From Nitrososphaerota archaeon (lineage in GTDB: Archaea > Iainarchaeota > Iainarchaeia > Iainarchaeales > GCA-2688035), in assembly GCA_017610265.1 (NCBI GenBank), contig JAFCCH010000010.1:1-45016 (forward strand): 45,016 nt of DNA, in the 5' to 3' direction. Position 1 is the stretch's first letter; each line of letters opens with the position of its first letter. Below, in pieces: positions 23,909 to 32,308 of this stretch. The notes below the pieces were generated by a model. It saw only the letters and a list, made by a program, of their open reading frames with translations, did no database searches and was not told the DNA's origin. The position numbers and the translations under genes were made by a program.

Positions 23909-24637
23909 TTAGTCTCGCCCAAGCTTTCTTAATTCAGTGAGCCTTCTTTTCTTCAAGCTTAAAACGCTTCCAAACAGGCTGAGGGCTGCTGAAAAAATGT
24001 TCAAAGTACTTCCTCTAAAACCGTAATCACCCTCGATTGGAACTTCCTTTACACTGAAGCCAAGCCATTCACACACCATTAATATTTCAGTGTCCCAAAA
24101 CCATTGCTCGTCTTTTACAAAGGGCAATGCTTTTTTGATTGCTCTTTTTTTGAATCCCTTCATGCCACCCTGATAATCCCTTATCTTTCCACCAAGGATT
24201 ATTCTGACAATTAGGTTGTAGCTTCTTCCCAAAAACTTTCTCGTAAAAGGGCTTTTGAATTCAGACTTTGGATTGTGCTTGCTTGTAATTGCAATGTCGT
24301 AGCCTGACTGGATTTTTTTAACAATTTCTCCAATATATTTAGGCCCTATTTCAAGGTCTGCGTCTGTGTAAATTTGAATTGCTCCCTGTGCCTTTCCGAA
24401 GCCAATTGACAAAGCCCTTCCCTTGCCAACTCTTTCAGCCCTGTAAACAACACTTACTCTCTTGTCCTTTGCCGCAATTTCTTTTGCAACTTTAAGAGTA
24501 TTGTCGGGATTTTTTCCGGTAACAATCAGAATTTCGTAGTCTTTTGAAAAGCGCTGTATTTCAAGGCTTACGTCCTTGACGGTTTTTTCCAAAAATCTTT
24601 CAGATTTATAAGCCGGAATTACTACTGACAACATCAT
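23909..24637 (-). CDS. GT2 glycosyltransferase, dolichyl-phosphate sugar synthase type (2)
   Basis: A 242-residue GT-A enzyme: SVVIPAYKSERFL (about 4-16), YEILIVTGKNPDNT (about 34-47), and YTDADLEIG (about 90-98) with the metal-binding DxD. DEQWFWDTEILMV and GFSVKEVPIEGDYGFRG near the end match polyprenyl-phosphate sugar synthases. No membrane segment is seen. It lies 49 bases after the GT-C gene on the same strand, and TATA-like sequence in that gap (about 24657-24675) may give it its own promoter as well. It probably loads the sugar used by one of the two neighbouring GT-C enzymes. It resembles the GT2 gene at 19766 (shared WFWDTEI). Confidence 0.88.
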   Translation of the reverse strand: MMLSVVIPAYKSERFLEKTVKDVSLEIQRFSKDYEILIVTGKNPDNTLKVAKEIAAKDKRVSVVYRAERVGKGRALSIGFGKAQGAIQIYTDADLEIGPKYIGEIVKKIQSGYDIAITSKHNPKSEFKSPFTRKFLGRSYNLIVRIILGGKIRDYQGGMKGFKKRAIKKALPFVKDEQWFWDTEILMVCEWLGFSVKEVPIEGDYGFRGSTLNIFSAALSLFGSVLSLKKRRLTELRKLGRD

Positions 24638-24686
24638 ACTGCTTCACTATCTATGAATATTAAAAACCTTTAAATGATTTGCCTGT

Positions 24687-26345
24687 CTATGGGCAGGTTT
24701 CTCTTGCAAAAACAACAAGCATGTCATACTTTCCGTTCTCAATTGTTCTGCATCTCTTAAATTTCTGTAATGCTTGATTTAATTCATTCTCAGGCTCTTC
24801 TAAGAGCTCTGGCACAACCAAAGCATAGTCTGCTTTCTCAAAATCGCTTGGTTCTGCAATCACAAGTTTTCTTTTCTCTTGAAAAAGGGCTTCAACACTT
24901 GCATCAGGTGTGAAAATTTTGTCAAACAACGGCTTTCTGATTGACAAATCATATTTGTAAATTTCTTTGTAATAATTTGCTGTAAAATATGCCTCTTTAG
25001 TGTAAACAATAGAGTCTTCCGGAATGCTTGTAACAAATTCTGAAATTCCCTTAAAGTCGTGGACCATGACAACATTAATGCTTCCAACAAGGAAGACTGC
25101 CACAAGAAGGCCTGCAATCATTTGCCTTGTTCTTGGAAATTTCTTTATTGAAGCAAGCATAAAGCTTACAAGCATTATCGCAGGCAACTCGTATCCAAGT
25201 GCCCTGTTGGTCCTCTTCATGGTTAAAACACTAAAGAAGAACACAAACGCTCCGATTCCAATTAAGAGAATAGATGCTAGTTCATAATTTTTGCTCTTAA
25301 ATGCATGGTATGCCGCAAATGGCAATGCAAACGCAAGCAAAAGCATAAAAAACGGCGAGTAAAAGAAGTTCATTACCTTAAACAGGAACAAAAAGTCCTC
25401 GCTTGGAAGACCCTCTGTTTCAACAGCCTCTGCAATCGGTGCGCTCATATGGGCTTCTGTCAAATCCCATCTTTCCCCTCCACCTCTTTCCTCCCAACCT
25501 CTTGCACTCTCAAACTGGTTTAGGATAAGAGGAGTGTAAAAAAGCACTACTGTAATTATAAGTGTTGCAAAGATTGCAACATTTTTTTTGTTCTCCTTTT
25601 TCAAAAGCTTTTCTTTGTTAATCCAGGCAATTCCTGCAAAGAATGGAATAATAATGAGGGTTGGAAACCTTGTTGCAAAGGCAAGCCCTGCAAGTGCTCC
25701 TGCAAGAGGCAAAAGGTTTGGCTTTTTTTGGGCTTCGAAGAAAACTGCAAGTGAGGCAAATGCAAGGAACCATCCAAGCGGTCCAAGGAATGACGTGGCT
25801 GACATAAAAACATTGTATGGGGAAAACAGAATCAATGCAAATGCAAGAAAGCCTGCATTTTTGTTCCACTTGCGTCCTATGAAAAGGCCGACAAATGCAA
25901 GCCCAACCATTGCAAGGCTTGAAACAAGTTCTCCTGCGATGTTTGGCGCAAGGCCTGTAACAAAAATTGTGGCTGCTGTTGTCAGCACAAATAAGGGAGG
26001 GGGAGCCTGCATCAAATAAGGAATTCCCAAGCCGAATTTGGCAATCAAAAGAACAGCTGCGATGGCAATTGTTGCCTTAAAACTTCTTTTGATAATTATA
26101 AGATATGCCGAGGCGATTGCAATTACCGCAAGAACAACTGCTACAAGGGGGGCGCTCCATAAAAGATAGGCAATTTTGTATGCATAAGTTACAAAGAAGA
26201 CCTCGTCTCCGCTTATGTCTGTTGAATTGATAAAGAAAAGCCTCAAAGCTATTCCAATAAATGTAATTACTGCAAGGCCGATGAATGTCTGCCTGTCTTC
26301 CTTGTAAAATTTCTTTAGCTTGTCAGCCACGTCCTTTAAGCACAT
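24687..26345 (-). CDS. GT-C membrane glycosyltransferase (GT39/PMT_2-like) (2)
   Basis: A 552-residue polytopic protein with about eleven membrane segments between residues 20 and 430 and a C-terminal soluble domain. The first loop carries DISGDEVFF, the acidic catalytic pair of polyprenyl-phosphate-sugar-dependent glycosyltransferases, and MKRTNRALGYELPAIML resembles the later conserved loop. It would act on the outer face of the membrane. Its ATG directly follows the TAA of the formyltransferase gene, with GTGAT at the junction, so the two are coupled. It ends with TAG. The acceptor is unknown. Confidence 0.86.
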   Translation of the reverse strand: MCLKDVADKLKKFYKEDRQTFIGLAVITFIGIALRLFFINSTDISGDEVFFVTYAYKIAYLLWSAPLVAVVLAVIAIASAYLIIIKRSFKATIAIAAVLLIAKFGLGIPYLMQAPPPLFVLTTAATIFVTGLAPNIAGELVSSLAMVGLAFVGLFIGRKWNKNAGFLAFALILFSPYNVFMSATSFLGPLGWFLAFASLAVFFEAQKKPNLLPLAGALAGLAFATRFPTLIIIPFFAGIAWINKEKLLKKENKKNVAIFATLIITVVLFYTPLILNQFESARGWEERGGGERWDLTEAHMSAPIAEAVETEGLPSEDFLFLFKVMNFFYSPFFMLLLAFALPFAAYHAFKSKNYELASILLIGIGAFVFFFSVLTMKRTNRALGYELPAIMLVSFMLASIKKFPRTRQMIAGLLVAVFLVGSINVVMVHDFKGISEFVTSIPEDSIVYTKEAYFTANYYKEIYKYDLSIRKPLFDKIFTPDASVEALFQEKRKLVIAEPSDFEKADYALVVPELLEEPENELNQALQKFKRCRTIENGKYDMLVVFARETCP

Positions 26346-27150
26346 TTAAATCACGCGTCCGCCTTTTTCCCTGAACTCTTTCCAGTGTTCTTTTGTTGGC
26401 CAGCTATAATAGCTTGGCTTGTTTCCCTTGTCAACTTTTGAAAAGTCCTGGTTTCTCACCTTATCAAGGGCCTCAAACAATGCTTCAACACTTTCATCAA
26501 AGCACTTTGAATAGAGTTCGTGCAATGTTTCGTTTCCGTGAATTGGAACCTTTCTTTGCGCCAAAACTTTTCCTTTGTCAATCTCGTGTTCCATTGTGTG
26601 AATTGATGTGCCTGTAAACTTTTCCCCTTTTCTAAAGGCCTGTAAGACAGGAAGCACTCCTCCATATGATGGGAGAAGGGCAGAGTGCCTGTTGAGGCAG
26701 CATATCTTTGGCAATGCTAAAATTTCCTTGCCGAAAATCCAATGCTAAAATTTCCTTGCCGAAAATCAATGGGTTTGAACTGATTATTACGTCTGGCTCA
26801 AATCCCCTCATTTTGAAAATGTATTCCTTTTTGTTGATGTCTTCTTTTACCCTGAAAAAAGGAATGTGAAAAAATTCAAGCACTGACTTTACCGAATAAA
26901 ATTTTGAGTTGGCATTCTTTTGTTGAAAGGCATTTTTTGACTTCATGTCCGCTTTTGTCCAAGCCATTTTTGCAAGCTCTTCAGGTGTAAAGTAATTCAA
27001 ATGCTTTAAGAAATATCTTTCAATATTGTTTTTCTTTGGAACCTTTGTTACAAGCGCGACTCCGACAACCTTGTCCTTGGTTCGCCTGAGAAAATCCGCA
27101 AAAAATTCAGGATGGTAAATGCCCTCGTCCAAGACAAAGAAAAGCCTCAT
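26346..27150 (-). pseudogene. Formyltransferase-domain sugar N-formyltransferase, frameshifted by a 28-bp duplication
   Basis: Two frames together make one formyltransferase-like protein. The 5' part (27150 to about 26768) gives the N-terminal domain ending SNPLIFGKEIL. The 3' part, in another frame (to 26346), has the hallmarks LNRHSALLPSYGGVLPVLQA, TGTSIHTMEHEIDKG and a Trp-rich tail. An exact 28-bp tandem duplication (26712-26767) sits at the join; removing one copy gives 258 uninterrupted residues (IISSNPLIFGKEIL joined to ALPKICCLNRHS). The catalytic region (N and H of LNRHS, D of EIDKG) is intact in that version. The family uses formyl-tetrahydrofolate; with a deacetylase gene overlapping its start, an amino sugar is the likely target. 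As written the gene makes only a truncated product. Confidence 0.88.
26712..26767. repeat. Exact 28-bp tandem duplication inside the formyltransferase gene
   Basis: caatgctaaaatttccttgc plus eight more bases (26712-26739) is repeated without change at 26740-26767. Because 28 is not a multiple of three, it shifts the reading frame. It looks like a recent slip, a reversible on/off switch, or an assembly artefact. Confidence 0.95.
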
Positions 27151-28037
27151 TTTTTTACACCGCCAAAATCTTCTACAAGCCTTTTGAATGAAACGCTTTT
27201 CACAGTTTTAAACTCTTTCTTTCTCCACTCAGAGTAATAAAATTCCGGAAATCCCTTTCCGTCCTTCCAGTGAACGGCTTCTTCCTTTTTTGCAAAGCCA
27301 GGGTGAAACAAGGCCTCCACTACTGCATTTCTTTCCCAAATTTTTGGCAAAGCAGCCCTTACAACTTCCTCGCTCATGTTTCCTGCAAAAATGTTTCCAA
27401 TAAAGTAATCATTGCTTTTTATTCCGAGCTTTTCAAGCTTTTGCTTTTTTCCGGCAGACAACTGGTTTAGAAGAACGTGCTTTGCAATGTTTAATCCGAA
27501 ATAATTTTCCAAAAAGTTTGCCCTGTCAAGTGCAAGGAAGAACGGTTCTTTTGGAATTCTGATATAGGAAATTCCCAATTCTTTTCTAAGCTCTAAAATT
27601 GTTTCAAACACAAAGGGAATCATGTGGAAATGACGGTGACTGTCAATGTTTATTTTAGCATTTTTGGGCAAAACTTTTCTGACCTTTTCAACCTGGCTTG
27701 CAATCTCTTTCTTTGTTTCATGCTTCAGCCTTTTTTTTCCTGCCTTGCCTGCTGAAAGCCATGCAAACCAAAGGCTTTGAAAGCTGTGCTTAAAATATCC
27801 TTTTTCGTCAACAAGAAGACCTTTATTTGCCCTTAGGGCTTTTCCTTCTGCAAGGTTTAGGTGGATGCCAAGCCTAAGGCCCTTTCTCTTCTTGAATTCC
27901 TTTATTGCATAGTCAAATGCATAGCCGTTTGGCACAATGCTTGTGCTTGTAAGGCTCCCTTTGTCAGCACATTCGAGTATTTTGTCCGAAACGCCTTTTG
28001 AGAAGCCAAAGTCGTCAGCATGTATTATTAGCTTCAT
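27147..28037 (-). CDS. YdjC/HpnK-family carbohydrate deacetylase
   Basis: A 296-residue metal-dependent deacetylase of the YdjC/ChbG/HpnK type (COG3394), which removes N-acetyl groups from GlcNAc-type sugars. The metal ligands are visible in IHADDFG (about 5-11), GIHLNL (about 61-66) and IDSHRHFHM (about 127-135); ALFHPGF near the end is also typical. The ATG at 28037 puts the HADDFG motif right at the N-terminus as usual; an upstream TTG would add 18 residues. The gene overlaps the formyltransferase by four bases (ATGA), suggesting that deacetylation is followed by formylation of the same amino sugar. It starts the four-gene operon ending with the GT2 gene at 23909. Confidence 0.9.
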   Translation of the reverse strand: MKLIIHADDFGFSKGVSDKILECADKGSLTSTSIVPNGYAFDYAIKEFKKRKGLRLGIHLNLAEGKALRANKGLLVDEKGYFKHSFQSLWFAWLSAGKAGKKRLKHETKKEIASQVEKVRKVLPKNAKINIDSHRHFHMIPFVFETILELRKELGISYIRIPKEPFFLALDRANFLENYFGLNIAKHVLLNQLSAGKKQKLEKLGIKSNDYFIGNIFAGNMSEEVVRAALPKIWERNAVVEALFHPGFAKKEEAVHWKDGKGFPEFYYSEWRKKEFKTVKSVSFKRLVEDFGGVKK

Positions 28038-28083
28038 AGCCAGATATTCTTGGACAGCGAAAGCCCTAAAAAAGCTCTTTTCG

Positions 28084-28095
28084 TGGTACAATTCT
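28084..28095 (-). promoter_or_regulatory. AGAATTGTACCA motif before the deacetylase operon
   Basis: On the minus strand agaattgtacca lies about 47 bases before the deacetylase start. The same 12 bases occur at 21786-21797 in the same orientation to the methyltransferase gene there. It lies in the gap between two divergent glycan operons. Candidate regulatory site only. Confidence 0.35.
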
Positions 28096-28159
28096 CGCAG
28101 AGTAAGCGCTTTAAATCCCCTTAGGCTTTATTTCTTTAGACGCTGTTTTGTTGGTTAAA

Positions 28160-29434
28160 ATGGACACAATTTGCATTATTGGACTTGGATATGTGGGTCT
28201 GCCATTGGCATGCCTTTGTGCTGAAAAGGGTTTTAGGGTTAAAGGCCTTGACTTAGACAAAGGCATTGTTGAAAGCACAAACAAGGGAATTTCCCACATT
28301 AAGAACAAAAGCCTTGAAGCCAAGGTAAAAAAGCTCAAAGGAAAAATCGAGGCCTTTTCAGAGCCAAACTGCATTAAGGGATCAAACATTGTAATTGTAT
28401 GCGTTCCAACGCCGGCAATTGGCTCAAAGCCTGATTTAAATCCTTTGAAGAGAGCTTCTTCAACCATTGCAAAATTCCTTGAAAAAGGGCAGCTTGTAAT
28501 TGTTGAGTCAACAATCTATCCTGGAACAGTGCAGGAAGTTGTTCAGCCAATTCTTGAAAAAACAGGATTAAAGGCAGGAACAGACTTCTTCCTTGGACAC
28601 TGCCCTGAAAGAATTGATCCTGGCAACACAGTCTTTTCACTTGAAAAAATTCCAAGAGTGCTTGCATGCCTTTCAGAAGAGGGGACAGGCAAAGCTGAGA
28701 AATTTTACAAATCAATTATCAATGCCAATATTCTTGTGTTAAGCAGTGTCAAAAGCGCTGAAGCAGTAAAGGTTGTTGAAAATACTTTTAGGGACATTAA
28801 CATTGCTTTTGTAAACGAGCTTGCAAAAAGCTTTGACAAAATGGAAATTGACCTTAAAGAAGTAATCAAAGGTGCTTCCTCAAAGCCCTTTGGCTTTATG
28901 CCATTTTATCCAGGGCCAGGGGTGGGCGGACATTGCATTGCCCAAGATCCTTACTATCTGATTGCAAGAGCCGAGGAAGCAGGCTTTCAGCACAGTTTCC
29001 TGAAACTTGCTCGTTCAATCAATGAGAGCATGCCGTCTTATGTTTCACAGCTTGTGGAAGGTGCGTTGCTTAAATCAGGCGCAAAAATTAAAGGTGCAAA
29101 AGTTGCGGTCCTAGGTCTTTCATACAAGCCAGATGTTGACGACACAAGAAAAAGCCCTGCTTTGGAAATAATTAAGTTGCTTGAACAAAAGGGCTGCAAA
29201 ATAAATGTTTTTGACCCATGGGTTTTGGAGGACGGCAATGTTTCCTCTCTTGAAGAGGCATTGGAGAATGTTGACGCAATTGTCCTTGCAACAAATCACA
29301 AAATTTTTATTGAAAAGCTAAAGCCCTCTTTCCTGAAGGGGAAAAATATAAGGGTTGTAATTGACACAAGGAATGCACTTGACAAATTTGGAATTGAAGC
29401 AGAAGGCATTCTTTACAAGGGAATTGGAAGATAG
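28160..29434 (+). CDS. UDP-HexNAc 6-dehydrogenase (WbpA/WecC type)
   Basis: A 424-residue nucleotide-sugar dehydrogenase that makes a uronic acid from UDP-GlcNAc or UDP-ManNAc. IIGLGYVGLPLA (6-17) binds NAD, and CVPTPAIGSKPDL (about 81-93), ESTIYPGT (about 116-123), HCPERIDPGN (about 147-156) and the catalytic Cys259 in GPGVGGHCIAQDPYYL point to the N-acetylhexosamine subgroup rather than UDP-glucose. GLSYKPDVDDTRKSPA is the second domain. The ATG at 28160 directly precedes the Rossmann strand; four extra in-frame codons upstream begin with TTG. It starts the plus-strand operon continuing with a flippase, a radical SAM protein and a GT4 enzyme. No 2-epimerase (WecB) is adjacent, which favours UDP-GlcNAc as the substrate. 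It ends in TAG. Confidence 0.91.
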   Translation: MDTICIIGLGYVGLPLACLCAEKGFRVKGLDLDKGIVESTNKGISHIKNKSLEAKVKKLKGKIEAFSEPNCIKGSNIVIVCVPTPAIGSKPDLNPLKRASSTIAKFLEKGQLVIVESTIYPGTVQEVVQPILEKTGLKAGTDFFLGHCPERIDPGNTVFSLEKIPRVLACLSEEGTGKAEKFYKSIINANILVLSSVKSAEAVKVVENTFRDINIAFVNELAKSFDKMEIDLKEVIKGASSKPFGFMPFYPGPGVGGHCIAQDPYYLIARAEEAGFQHSFLKLARSINESMPSYVSQLVEGALLKSGAKIKGAKVAVLGLSYKPDVDDTRKSPALEIIKLLEQKGCKINVFDPWVLEDGNVSSLEEALENVDAIVLATNHKIFIEKLKPSFLKGKNIRVVIDTRNALDKFGIEAEGILYKGIGR

Positions 29435-29442
29435 GTGTTTTC

Positions 29443-30876
29443 TTGAGCGGAACAATTGAAAGAGGTGCTTTCTCGCTTTTTTTGTCAAACTTCGTTTTCT
29501 TTATTTCAAGTTACCTGGTTTACTTTGCTTTGGGACGGCTTTTGGGCGAAGCAAGTTTCGGAGTTTACGGAATTGTAATTTCACTTGTAACCATTATTAA
29601 CATGGTTTTAATGACTGCAATGGAGCAAACTGTTTCAAAATTTGTGTCAGAAAAGCCAGAGCAGCATGAGCGCATTAAAAAAGCGGCATTAATGCTGCAT
29701 CTTTCAATTTCCTCATTAATCTTCATTGCATTTCTTTTGTTTACTCCAATGATTGCCCTTTTGCTTAATGATGTGTCACTTACTCCCTTCATTTACTTAA
29801 TTTCTCCCTTAATTCTTTTGCATCCCTTGTTTAGAATTTTTTCAGGTGTCCTGAATGGCTTGAAGAAATTTAGCCTGCAGGCAAAGCTTGTTGGAGTTTA
29901 CTCTATTGCAAAGGTTGTTTTAATCGTTGGTCTTGTCCTTCTTGGATTTGGCCTTGGAGGGGCAATTTCCGGTTTTGTGCTTTCATCAGTTCTTGTAGTG
30001 ATTGCCGCATTCTTTGTTGTGGGCCTTGACATTTCCAAAAAGCCTGTTAACCAGGCAAAAATGATTGCCTTTGCACTGCCAATTGGTGGACTTGCAGTTA
30101 TCACCAACCTTTTGATGAGCCTTGACCTCTTTGCAGTAAAGGCTTTTACAGAGCCAAGCATTTCAAGCACTCTTGCAGGATATTACACTGCAGCCGGTAC
30201 AGTTGCAAAGGTTATCCCAACACTTGTAATTGCAATTTCTTTTGTGGCATTTCCGCTTGTTTCAGGAGCTTCGTTTAAGAAAGACAGCAAGAAAACAGGT
30301 TTTTACATTTCCAATGCATTGCGTTATTCCCTTCTTGCAATTGGATTTATGGCCTGCCTTTTTTCAGTTACTGCTTCTGAATTACTTGAATTTGTTTACG
30401 GCGCAAGATATGCACCTGCTGCAATTCCATTAGAAGTGCTTGCATTCGGCCTTGGAGCCTTTGCCCTTTTCTCAATTTTTGTAACCATTATCTCTGCCGC
30501 TGGCAAGCCAAAAACAGCCTTTTTAGTTGGCAATGTTGTTCTTTTGGCGGATATTGTGCTAAACTTTATCTTTGTTCCCTCCCACGGAATGCTGGGAGCA
30601 GCAATTGCAACCACTGCAGCCTCGTTTTTTGGGCTGATTATATCAGGCCTTTTTGTAAAGGCAAGGCTTGGCTCTTTTGTGGCTTTGAAAACAATTGCAC
30701 GTGTTTTCCTGGCAGGAGCGGCAATTTTTGCGGTTGCAGACTTTTTGCCTGGAACAGGTCTTCTGCTGCCTTTTAAATATTTTACTTTGTTAGTTGTTTA
30801 TCTGGGTGTTTTGCTTGGCTTGCGTGAGCTAAAGCACTTTGATTTTTTGGTTTTGAAAAACGTTTTAAGAAAATGA
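29443..30876 (+). CDS. Wzx-like polysaccharide flippase (1)
   Basis: A 477-residue polytopic protein with about 12-14 membrane segments and the MVF/MATE-type layout of lipid-linked oligosaccharide flippases: GAFSLFLSNFVFFISSYLVY at the N-terminus, GEASFGVYGIVIS (the conserved GxxxFGxYG segment, about 29-41), and FVYGARYAPAA in the second half (the LYGxxY-A motif). It would carry a polyprenyl-diphosphate-linked glycan across the membrane. The start is TTG, eight bases after the dehydrogenase stop, with GGTG five bases before it; no ATG is near. It shares family with the gene at 40964. Confidence 0.9.
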   Translation: MSGTIERGAFSLFLSNFVFFISSYLVYFALGRLLGEASFGVYGIVISLVTIINMVLMTAMEQTVSKFVSEKPEQHERIKKAALMLHLSISSLIFIAFLLFTPMIALLLNDVSLTPFIYLISPLILLHPLFRIFSGVLNGLKKFSLQAKLVGVYSIAKVVLIVGLVLLGFGLGGAISGFVLSSVLVVIAAFFVVGLDISKKPVNQAKMIAFALPIGGLAVITNLLMSLDLFAVKAFTEPSISSTLAGYYTAAGTVAKVIPTLVIAISFVAFPLVSGASFKKDSKKTGFYISNALRYSLLAIGFMACLFSVTASELLEFVYGARYAPAAIPLEVLAFGLGAFALFSIFVTIISAAGKPKTAFLVGNVVLLADIVLNFIFVPSHGMLGAAIATTAASFFGLIISGLFVKARLGSFVALKTIARVFLAGAAIFAVADFLPGTGLLLPFKYFTLLVVYLGVLLGLRELKHFDFLVLKNVLRK

Positions 30877-30880
30877 TAAA

Positions 30881-32308
30881 ATGAAGATATTACTTACAAT
30901 GTCAAGGTTTGAGCCCAATATTAATCCTCCTTTGGGGATTGCTTATGTTGCAGCAGCCTTGCGCAAGGAAGGCTTTGACGTTGAAATTCTTGACCCAAGC
31001 TTTGACGGAAAGCAGTATGCAATTGACAGAATAAAAAAGGCAGACTATGACATTATTGGCTTTAGTTGTTTTACCATGAACTATAATGTTTCAAGAGAGC
31101 TTTCAGAGCTTGCAAAAAAGGTTAACAAAAATGTTTTGAGGGTTTTTGGCGGGCCGCATGTAATTGTTGTGCCTGAAGAAAGCATTACTGATAAGGAAGT
31201 TGACGTAATTTGCCTTGGTGAGGGCGAAACAACTTTTGTGGAACTGGCTAAGGCTTTGAGAGACAAAAAGCCACTGGAGTCAGTTAGTGGAATCTGGTTT
31301 AAGAAAGAAGGTCAGATTGTGAAGAATCCTGTTCGCTCAATGATTTGCAAGCTTGATGAGCTTCCTTTTCCTGCAAGGGACTTGCTGAAGATGGACAAAT
31401 ATCTTAATGCAAAACTTGGAAGGGCTGCATGGGCGGTAAAACAACCCTCAACAACTGTTATGGTTGGAAGAGGCTGTCCCTTTAACTGTACTTATTGTTC
31501 AACAAAATTAATTTTTGGTAAGAGTGTAAGGTTAAGGTCTTCTGAGAATGTTGTTGACGAAATAGAGCAATTGATTAAGGATTATGGCATTAGGGGCATT
31601 GCATTTATTGACGATACCTTTACAATTAACAAAAAGGTTGTCCAGGCAATCTGCGAAGAGCTCATTAGGAGAAAAATAAATATTGAATGGGCTTGCAATA
31701 GTAGAATTGACACAATTTCTCCTGAACTCTTGAAGATTATGAAGAAAGCTGGCTGTGTTTACATCACTTTTGGAGTTGAATCAGGAAATCAAGAAGTTTT
31801 AGACAAGTTTATCAAAAAGGGAATAAGGCTTGAAAAGGTTAAAGATGTTTTCAGATGGACAAAGCAGGCGGGCATTAACATAGGAGCCTACTTCCTTTTG
31901 GGGATTCCTGGTGAAACTCTGGAGAACATGCAGGAAACAATTGACTTTGCAATTAAGGTTAATCCAGATGTTGTAAACTTTAATATGGTAAGGCCAATGC
32001 CTAAAACTGAAATGTATTATCTTGCAAAAAAGTATGGCAAGGTAACTGCCAAGGGCTGGGATGACTTTAATTTTGATGCAAAGCCAATCTTTGAAAGCAA
32101 GGACTGGACCTCAAAGCAGGTTGAGGAAATGTATCACAATGCCTACAGGGCATTTTATTTCAGGCCAAGCTTTATGGCTAAACAGTTTTTCTCTATTAGG
32201 AATGCAGACGACATAAAAAGCATTTACCACGGCCTGTTGATGATTTTGAAACAGGCTTTTGTTAAAAGAATTCCTGGTTCAAAGAAGAAAGACGGCGGGA
32301 AAAAATGA
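30881..32308 (+). CDS. B12-binding-domain radical SAM protein (2)
   Basis: A 475-residue protein with a cobalamin-binding-type N-terminal domain (PLGIAYVAAALRKEGFDVEI, VFGGPHVIVVPEE, CLGEGETTF) and a radical SAM core with Cys199, Cys203 and Cys206 in GRGCPFNCTYC. FGVESGNQEVLDKF and FLLGIPGET follow as in the other copies. The C-terminal region has AYRAFYFRPSF, the same tail as the protein at 18293. It starts four bases after the flippase stop and overlaps the GT4 gene by four bases, so it is embedded in a glycan operon. Reaction unknown; methylation or remodelling of a lipid-linked sugar or of the lipid itself is inference. Confidence 0.9.
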   Translation: MKILLTMSRFEPNINPPLGIAYVAAALRKEGFDVEILDPSFDGKQYAIDRIKKADYDIIGFSCFTMNYNVSRELSELAKKVNKNVLRVFGGPHVIVVPEESITDKEVDVICLGEGETTFVELAKALRDKKPLESVSGIWFKKEGQIVKNPVRSMICKLDELPFPARDLLKMDKYLNAKLGRAAWAVKQPSTTVMVGRGCPFNCTYCSTKLIFGKSVRLRSSENVVDEIEQLIKDYGIRGIAFIDDTFTINKKVVQAICEELIRRKINIEWACNSRIDTISPELLKIMKKAGCVYITFGVESGNQEVLDKFIKKGIRLEKVKDVFRWTKQAGINIGAYFLLGIPGETLENMQETIDFAIKVNPDVVNFNMVRPMPKTEMYYLAKKYGKVTAKGWDDFNFDAKPIFESKDWTSKQVEEMYHNAYRAFYFRPSFMAKQFFSIRNADDIKSIYHGLLMILKQAFVKRIPGSKKKDGGKK

